A stretch of 44,137 nucleotides of DNA from an uncultured Mycoplasmatota bacterium. GTDB lineage: Bacteria > Bacillota_I > Bacilli_A > RF39 > UBA660. Positions 40,225 through 44,137 of this stretch are shown here, in pieces. Every line of letters begins with the position of its first letter. Within the stretch, counting starts at the first letter, position 1. Position numbers and translations under genes: made by a program. Location of the stretch: NCBI GenBank assembly GCA_900554615.1, contig USIB01000003.1, positions 1 through 44,137 on the forward strand, written 5' to 3'. The notes under the pieces are model-generated. The model searched no databases. It was not told the origin of the DNA and saw nothing but the letters and a program-made list of their open reading frames with translations.

Positions 40225-40479
40225 ATGATTAATGTTCAAAAATTAAAAGATATTCGTGAAGATAAAGATTTAACTCAAACTGATATTGCAAATATTTTGT
40301 CAGTTCCTAGATCTACATACTCTATGTGGGAAATTGGTATTTGTATTATTCCATTAGATAAATTATGTTTTCTTGCAGACTACTATAATGTTAGTATAGA
40401 TTATGCACTTGGTTTAACAAATAATTCAAATAGTAAACATATTATTATAACTATTCAAAAGTTGCACTTGACTTTTTAA
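40225..40479 (+). CDS. XRE-family helix-turn-helix regulator, short
   Basis: 84 residues. KLKDIREDKDLTQTDIANIL, then SVPRSTYSMWEIGICIIPLD, is a standard XRE/Cro helix-turn-helix, followed by YYNVSIDYALGLTNN, after which relatives often continue with a dimerisation segment. Here the end is short (HIIITIQKLHLTF), so a frameshift or natural C-terminal loss is possible. AGGTG lies upstream of the ATG. A perfect hairpin terminator follows. Divergent from the 39793 gene. Confidence 0.8.
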   Translation: MINVQKLKDIREDKDLTQTDIANILSVPRSTYSMWEIGICIIPLDKLCFLADYYNVSIDYALGLTNNSNSKHIIITIQKLHLTF

Positions 40480-40486
40480 TTAATAA

Positions 40487-40524
40487 TATATATATTTACT
40501 TAGTAAATATATATACTTTTTTAT
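40487..40524 (+). terminator. Terminator of the XRE gene
   Basis: TATATATATTTACT and AGTAAATATATATA form a long inverted repeat around one central base, followed by CTTTTTTATTTT, 7 bases after the stop codon. Confidence 0.85.
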
Positions 40525-40525
40525 T

Positions 40526-40786
40526 TTATTTCCAATTTTTTAATATACCATTAAGTTTATTTTTCTTTTCTATATTACTAGCTGTGTTGATTCTATTTTG
40601 TAATGCTTCCGCTCTCATACCTGGTGTTACTTTTTTTATTTCTATTTCTTTCCTTTGAAAATTATTTGTTTGAAACATTTTATTTATAAACTTTGCTTCT
40701 CTTTCTCTACCTCTTTTTGCAACATCATTATGATTAGCGTTCCAAGTTCTATCAAATACTTTACTTAAATCTTCTTGTCTATTCAT
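40526..40786 (-). CDS. Hypothetical basic protein, 86 residues
   Basis: A charged protein (MNRQEDLSKVFDRTWNANHN, then VAKRGREREAKFINKMFQTN) with no membrane segment. The sequence TPGMRAEALQNRINTASNIE may form a helix pair. No family is recognised. The ribosome site GGTGAT lies 5 bases before the ATG. It stands just downstream of the lipoprotein gene on the same strand and convergent with the XRE gene. Function unknown. Confidence 0.55.
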   Translation of the reverse strand: MNRQEDLSKVFDRTWNANHNDVAKRGREREAKFINKMFQTNNFQRKEIEIKKVTPGMRAEALQNRINTASNIEKKNKLNGILKNWK

Positions 40787-40830
40787 TTTATATCACCAAT
40801 TATATTATACTATAAAATGAAAAAGAAAAA

Positions 40831-40870
40831 AACTATTAGTTAATACATTCCTTGTATTTTCTTAATAGTT
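40831..40870 (-). terminator. Terminator of the 40840-41346 lipoprotein gene
   Basis: On the minus strand AACTATTA pairs with TAATAGTT across a loop that includes the stop codon, and TTTTTTTC follows. Confidence 0.6.
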
Positions 40871-41346
40871 TCATTGCTTAATGAAGATAATTTCCAGTTT
40901 CCATTCTTATCTTTTACCACTTCAAAATCTATTGTATATTTTACTTTTTCTTTAGTTTTTTCTAATGCATCTAACTTACTATTATTATATTCTTCTACTG
41001 TATAGTCATTTCTATCTTGATATTTACTTACTGCTTCATTTATAGCTTTTTTATAATCTAATACTTCTATTTCTGTTGTTATAGTTGCAGTATCTCCATC
41101 TATTCTTTCATCTTTTATCTGATAAGCTAGATTTTTATATTGTTTTTCTATTAGATTTCTATATCTTTCCTTTTGCTCACTTGTTAATGTTTCTTCATTT
41201 ATTACTTCATCTATACCTATTTTTATATCTTTATCAAGTGTTTGATACTTTGTGAGTAAATCTTCTACTTTTGATGTTGGACTATTTGCTAGAGAACAAC
41301 CTACTAATAAAAGTAAAAATATAAACAACGATAATATTTTTTTCAT
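40840..41346 (-). CDS. Lipoprotein with DUF4878-like fold, function unknown
   Basis: 168 residues. MKKILSLFIFLLLLVGC is a lipoprotein signal with lipobox LLVGC (Cys17). The mature part begins with a Ser/Pro/Thr linker, then a helical region ending in a beta-sheet segment (DGDTATITTEIEVLDYKKAI; YTIDFEVVKDKNGNWKLSSL) reminiscent of NTF2/DUF4878-like lipoproteins. The start at 41346 gives a proper signal peptide, and GGTGAT lies just upstream. It is anchored outside the membrane. It lies downstream of recX on the same strand. Confidence 0.72.
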   Translation of the reverse strand: MKKILSLFIFLLLLVGCSLANSPTSKVEDLLTKYQTLDKDIKIGIDEVINEETLTSEQKERYRNLIEKQYKNLAYQIKDERIDGDTATITTEIEVLDYKKAINEAVSKYQDRNDYTVEEYNNSKLDALEKTKEKVKYTIDFEVVKDKNGNWKLSSLSNETIKKIQGMY

Positions 41347-41389
41347 CTTTATCACCATTTATATTTTTTACCATCTTTTTTCTTTTATA

Positions 41390-42004
41390 CTAAAAATTGT
41401 AACTATTTATTATATTTATTACTTTTTCTTTAGAATAACCACTTGTTATAAGATGATTGTATATTTTATTTTTTAGTTTTATTCCCGTATATTTTTTATT
41501 GGTCTTTATATCTTTTTCAATTATTTTTCTCATTCTACTATCTAATAATTCTTTATCTAATAATTCTTTATTATCTTCTACTACAATTGGAGAGACTCCC
41601 AATCTATTTAATTCATTTATTATTTTATAATCACCCCAAGTAGTAAAGTTTAATTTATCTTTTATATAGGCTTTGGTAAACTTATCATCATCTAAATATC
41701 CTGATTTTATTAATCTATCTACTGCTGATAATATTAATTCTTTATCTTCTTCTTTTTTTGATAAATAATCTTTTATTTCTTTAATACTTCTTAATCTTAC
41801 ATTTATGTATTTTATTCCTATGTTTACTAATTCACATATTTTATTATCTTTTTGTAATTTATTATATAATTCTTTATCTATTTCTTTTTTTATTAATAGT
41901 TCATTTTGTGTTATGACATATTCATTTAATTCTAATACTTCTCCATTTGATAAATATACATTATAATTATTCTTTTTATTTAATTCATACTTTTCTATTT
42001 TCAT
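41390..42004 (-). CDS. recX: RecX-type regulator of RecA
   Basis: 204 residues of three-helix repeats, the RecX plan: INVRLRSIKEIKDYLSKKEE, LIKSGYLDDDKFTKAYIKDK and WGDYKIINELNRLGVSPIVV. An N-terminal beta segment (KNNYNVYLSNGEVLELNEYV) is as in Bacillus RecX. It inhibits or modulates RecA filaments. recA is not in the window. GAGGG lies before the ATG. Length is normal for short RecX. Confidence 0.88.
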   Translation of the reverse strand: MKIEKYELNKKNNYNVYLSNGEVLELNEYVITQNELLIKKEIDKELYNKLQKDNKICELVNIGIKYINVRLRSIKEIKDYLSKKEEDKELILSAVDRLIKSGYLDDDKFTKAYIKDKLNFTTWGDYKIINELNRLGVSPIVVEDNKELLDKELLDSRMRKIIEKDIKTNKKYTGIKLKNKIYNHLITSGYSKEKVINIINSYNF

Positions 42005-42036
42005 TTACTGCCCTCTTAGTGAAAAAAAGAAGTAAA

Positions 42037-42498
42037 TTATTCTTTATCTTTTTTTTCTTTCTTTACTTCTTTTTTATACTCTTTCTTTTCTTCAATCATT
42101 GTCATAGTAATGTTATCATCTATTTCTGCTAACGCATTAGGATCTATATTTGATAATATAACTTTTTCTTTAACAGTGTCAATAATAACTTTACCCCATA
42201 TTATTCCATTCTTTATTGTTAAATCATTAAACATATCTGGAGTAATTACTTTAAGAAAATATCCAAATACTAATCTTTTGGTTGCTACTATTAATCTTTT
42301 ATCGGTTAAAACTATTATATTTGTATTAACTATTTCATAGCTCTTATAATTTTTTTGAGCTACAAATACATATTTTATTTTTTCATCATCACCAACAAAC
42401 TTAGAAGCAACTTTGGCATGCTCTTTTAACCTAAAGGCTATTGTTAAAGGATACTTTCTCTTGAAGGCTTTTGCTCTTTCATATATTTCTTTATTCAT
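42037..42498 (-). CDS. PH-like domain protein (YokE/bPH type)
   Basis: 153 residues. After a basic N-terminal helix, NTNIIVLTDKRLIVATKRLV, then KVITPDMFNDLTIKNGIIWG and VILSNIDPNALAEID, form the bacterial PH-like fold, with a charged lysine/glutamate C-tail. The biological role of these proteins is not known; they are often regulatory or membrane-near. It is two bases upstream of no overlap partner and follows the thioredoxin gene by one base, so the two are likely co-transcribed. Confidence 0.78.
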   Translation of the reverse strand: MNKEIYERAKAFKRKYPLTIAFRLKEHAKVASKFVGDDEKIKYVFVAQKNYKSYEIVNTNIIVLTDKRLIVATKRLVFGYFLKVITPDMFNDLTIKNGIIWGKVIIDTVKEKVILSNIDPNALAEIDDNITMTMIEEKKEYKKEVKKEKKDKE

Positions 42499-42499
42499 A

Positions 42500-43195
42500 T
42501 TAATCTACCTTAATATTTTCTTTAACGAATTTAACAAAAGAATCTTTATTTGTTTCTCCACCTATAGAATCAATTACTTTATCTTTATATATAAATAATG
42601 TAGTAGGTGTTCCCCACTCTTTTGTTCTTAAGTAAGAGTTTGATTTTGATAAACTACTATATTCTTCACTTGATAAAGTTGATAAGTTTAAGTAGTTTAC
42701 AGGTATTTTATATTCATTTGCCACTTCATCAACGATTGGCTCAAATGATATACAGTGTGAGCATCCATCTTGAATTATTACTACTAAGAAAGGATTTTCA
42801 CTATTCATTAATTTTTCATACTCTGAATAAGTAATAGTTTTTGTTCCTGCTTCTCCTATAACAACTGCTGGTAAATCTATATTGATTTCCTCTTTCTTTG
42901 TACTAGTTACTATTGCTGCTACTGCAAGAAGTACTACTACTAGTAAAATTAATACTATATCTTTTTGTTTTGAAGTTAGCTTAAAAGATTTCTTTTCTGT
43001 TTTTTCTTCTTTAACAGGAGCAACTTTCTTTTCATCTTTCTTGATTTCTTTTACTTCTACTTCTTTCTTTACTTCTTCTTTTACTACTTCCTTTTTAGTA
43101 TTTTCTTTAGCAACTACTTTTTTATTGTTATTTGTATTTGCTGTTTTATTTTTTTGATTCTTATTTGTTTTGTTTTTTGAATTTTGTTTTGCCAT
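42500..43195 (-). CDS. Membrane-anchored thioredoxin-like protein
   Basis: 231 residues. A long lysine- and glutamate-rich cytoplasmic N-tail (about 1-75) precedes one membrane helix (DIVLILLVVVLLAVAAIVTS), then an external thioredoxin domain with the redox motif CSHC (in VVIIQDGCSHCISFEPIVDE) and the cis-Pro loop WGTPTTLF. It would reduce or form disulfides outside the cell. The partner oxidoreductase is not visible. A promoter is at 43217-43245. The secreted TasA-like proteins with cysteine pairs are possible clients, which is speculation. Confidence 0.88.
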   Translation of the reverse strand: MAKQNSKNKTNKNQKNKTANTNNNKKVVAKENTKKEVVKEEVKKEVEVKEIKKDEKKVAPVKEEKTEKKSFKLTSKQKDIVLILLVVVLLAVAAIVTSTKKEEINIDLPAVVIGEAGTKTITYSEYEKLMNSENPFLVVIIQDGCSHCISFEPIVDEVANEYKIPVNYLNLSTLSSEEYSSLSKSNSYLRTKEWGTPTTLFIYKDKVIDSIGGETNKDSFVKFVKENIKVD

Positions 43196-43216
43196 AATAA
43201 TTTTCCTCCTAATGAT

Positions 43217-43245
43217 ATTTTACACTTAAGCAGTTAAAAAATCAA
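43217..43245 (-). promoter_or_regulatory. Promoter of the thioredoxin-PH gene pair
   Basis: On the minus strand TTGATT (43240-43245) and TAAAAT (43217-43222) are 17 bases apart; GGAGG and ATG follow. Confidence 0.7.
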
Positions 43246-43304
43246 GTATTACATAACCATTTTGTCGTTTTTTGCAATTTTTTTATTTTTTTAGTTTTTT
43301 GGTA

Positions 43305-43333
43305 TTGACAAAATAATCATATTAGTTTATCAT
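43305..43333 (+). promoter_or_regulatory. Promoter of the candidate small RNA at 43340
   Basis: TTGACA (43305-43310) and TATCAT (43328-43333) are 17 bases apart on the plus strand, with the first hairpin starting about 7 bases downstream. Confidence 0.6.
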
Positions 43334-43339
43334 ATTAAT

Positions 43340-43473
43340 CACCAGTTCGATTTAGGCGAATTGGTGCTAGTATCACACTAGCCAACCCCTTTTTATTCTT
43401 TTTGGGAGGCTGCTTTTCTTAATTAAAGCAAGCCTCTTTACTTATTATAATATAATGTTATAATAAGTTTTTT
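43340..43473 (+). ncRNA. Candidate small RNA with tandem hairpins (element F)
   Basis: From a sigma-A promoter, hairpin 1 is CACCAGTTCG pairing with CGAATTGGTG (43340-43366, one G-U), capped ATTTAGG, followed at once by hairpin 2, GCTAGT pairing with ACTAGC (43366-43382) with loop ATCAC. A third stem GAGGCT...AGCCTC (43406-43436) and a terminator at 43441-43473 end the unit. No open reading frame of note is present. It fills most of the 338-base gap between the thioredoxin and DUF1016 genes. No known RNA family is recognised. Confidence 0.5.
43441..43473 (+). terminator. Terminator of the candidate small RNA
   Basis: CTTATTATAA pairs with TTATAATAAG around a 7-base loop and is followed by six T residues. 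Confidence 0.75.
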
Positions 43474-43491
43474 ATTAATATTTATATTAGG

Positions 43492-43513
43492 GCAGAAGTA
43501 AGAAATCTTCTGC
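43492..43513. terminator. Hairpin after the DUF1016 gene
   Basis: GCAGAAG pairs with CTTCTGC around an 8-base loop, 21 bases after the DUF1016 stop on the minus strand. It lacks a T-run on that strand; on the plus strand TTTGTTATATATTTT follows. Confidence 0.4.
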
Positions 43514-43533
43514 TTTGTTATATATTTTATTTC

Positions 43534-44137
43534 TTATATTACTACTTTATAACTTCTTGTGTAGATTCTTTTATCACTAGAATATTCTATATAATAATGA
43601 TTATCTCTTCTAGCTACGATTATTCCTATTGTTCTATCATTAGTAATATTCTTAACATGTTTATCTATATAATTCATATATACTTCTATCTGACCTATAT
43701 GTTCTTTTCTTACTTCAGTTACTTTTAGTTCTACAACTACATAACAATTATATTTAATATTAAATAATAGTAGATCTATATAATTGTAAGTATTATTTAT
43801 TTTGATTTTGTATTCATTTCTTATAAATGAATACCCTTCACCTAGTTCATCTAAAAACGATGGTATATCTTCAAGTATCAATCTTTGAAGTGTTTTTTCA
43901 CTTATATCTTCTTTATCTATATCTAACTTGTTTTTAATAATAATTGGATTCTTAATAGTATCGCCAATTCTCATTTCTTCTTTATTAATTAGTTTTAGTT
44001 TAGTATTATTATCTAGTCTTTGGTATTCTTTATTTTTAATTTTTTCTTTTAACTGTCTTTTACTTAGAAATTGTTCTGATGTTATTTTAATATAATACTC
44101 TATTTCATTAACATCCTTTAGTGATAGTAATTCACAA
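43534..44137 (-). CDS. DUF1016 (YhcG-type) PDDEXK nuclease family protein, 5' part cut by window edge
   Basis: The frame is open to the right edge of the window, so the true start is outside. The visible 200 residues contain EYYIKITSEQFLSKRQLKEK, typical of the N-terminal domain end, and the nuclease domain LILEDIPSFLDELGEGYSFI, then YNYIDLLLFNIKYNCYVVVELKV (D...E-x-K of PD-(D/E)xK), IGQIEVYMNYID and IGIIVARRDNHYYIEYS. DUF1016 proteins are found with restriction-modification and other defence systems or alone. An internal ATG at 43974 is probably not the start. Neighbours outside the window would decide its context. Confidence 0.85.
   Translation of the reverse strand, partial: CELLSLKDVNEIEYYIKITSEQFLSKRQLKEKIKNKEYQRLDNNTKLKLINKEEMRIGDTIKNPIIIKNKLDIDKEDISEKTLQRLILEDIPSFLDELGEGYSFIRNEYKIKINNTYNYIDLLLFNIKYNCYVVVELKVTEVRKEHIGQIEVYMNYIDKHVKNITNDRTIGIIVARRDNHYYIEYSSDKRIYTRSYKVVI

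Noticed and set aside
43340..43366. A tRNA T-arm, suggested by GTTCGATTT
   Set aside because: No acceptor, D or anticodon arm can be formed around it.
1..44137. CRISPR arrays, rRNA or tRNA genes
   Set aside because: No regularly spaced direct repeats of CRISPR type and no cloverleaf or rRNA signature were seen on either strand.

Overview
The window comes from an AT-rich, spore-forming member of the Bacillota. It carries spoVAC-spoVAD-spoVAE, a cse60-type gene and a SpoVB-type flippase, and core genes typical of Bacilli (rpsP-khpA, ireB-ruvX-DUF1292-mltG, recX). TGA is read as a stop (for example in the ATGA overlap of 39089-39092 and at the end of the methyltransferase at 30461), so this is not the Mycoplasma code. 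The overall look fits uncultured gut lineages between Erysipelotrichia and Mollicutes, but that placement is inference.

Layout. 1-1557: trmR-trhP1-trhP2, the predicted 5-methoxyuridine-34 tRNA modification operon. 1634-9476: a hypothetical gene, a solo class III Fic protein, a YigZ-type protein, trpS, a CmpB-type membrane protein, a flippase, cse60, a lipoprotein gene coupled to eno, and rpsP-khpA. 9559-14360: two secreted TasA/camelysin-like paralogues, a HigBA-like toxin-antitoxin pair whose antitoxin is fused to an M78 metallopeptidase, and spoVAC-AD-AE. 14473-17893: an 840-residue repeat-containing zinc metallopeptidase with a tiny partner gene, and dinJ-yafQ. 18057-25110: a flippase of SpoVB type, an M3-like peptidase, ireB-ruvX-DUF1292-mltG, a small membrane protein and uvrB. 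In Bacillus subtilis the ireB...mltG block is directly followed by trmR-trhP1-trhP2. Here the two halves keep order and strand but lie about 19 kb apart.

25111-40786 is accessory. It opens beside uvrB with the scar of an integrative element: a sigma-like gene fused in frame to a tyrosine-integrase remnant with two internal stops, next to phased short repeats. Then come a HelD-type helicase with an unknown partner, a Nudix hydrolase, and a nine-gene cluster on the minus strand (39676 to 30018). The cluster encodes a HAD phosphatase, a LysR regulator, a radical SAM enzyme with a PqqD-like N-terminus, a P-loop kinase, an 825-residue BspA-repeat protein, an ATP-grasp ligase, a GHMP kinase-nucleotidyltransferase fusion, a methyltransferase and an RpiB-type isomerase. 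It looks like an undescribed biosynthetic pathway in which an activated sugar may be joined to an amino acid or peptide. A promoter overlapped by an inverted repeat precedes the radical SAM gene, so LysR probably controls the last seven genes. 40840-44137 returns to a core-like region with a lipoprotein, recX, a PH-domain protein, a membrane thioredoxin and a truncated DUF1016 nuclease.

The most unusual non-coding feature is a family of tandem-hairpin elements in intergenic regions (2150-2240, 10912-11000, 12480-12570, 20550-20636). Their stems differ in sequence but stay complementary, and the tips share an A-C-T...A-G-G cap. Two looser relatives (20681-20800, 43340-43473) look like free-standing small RNAs with a promoter-like box and a terminator.
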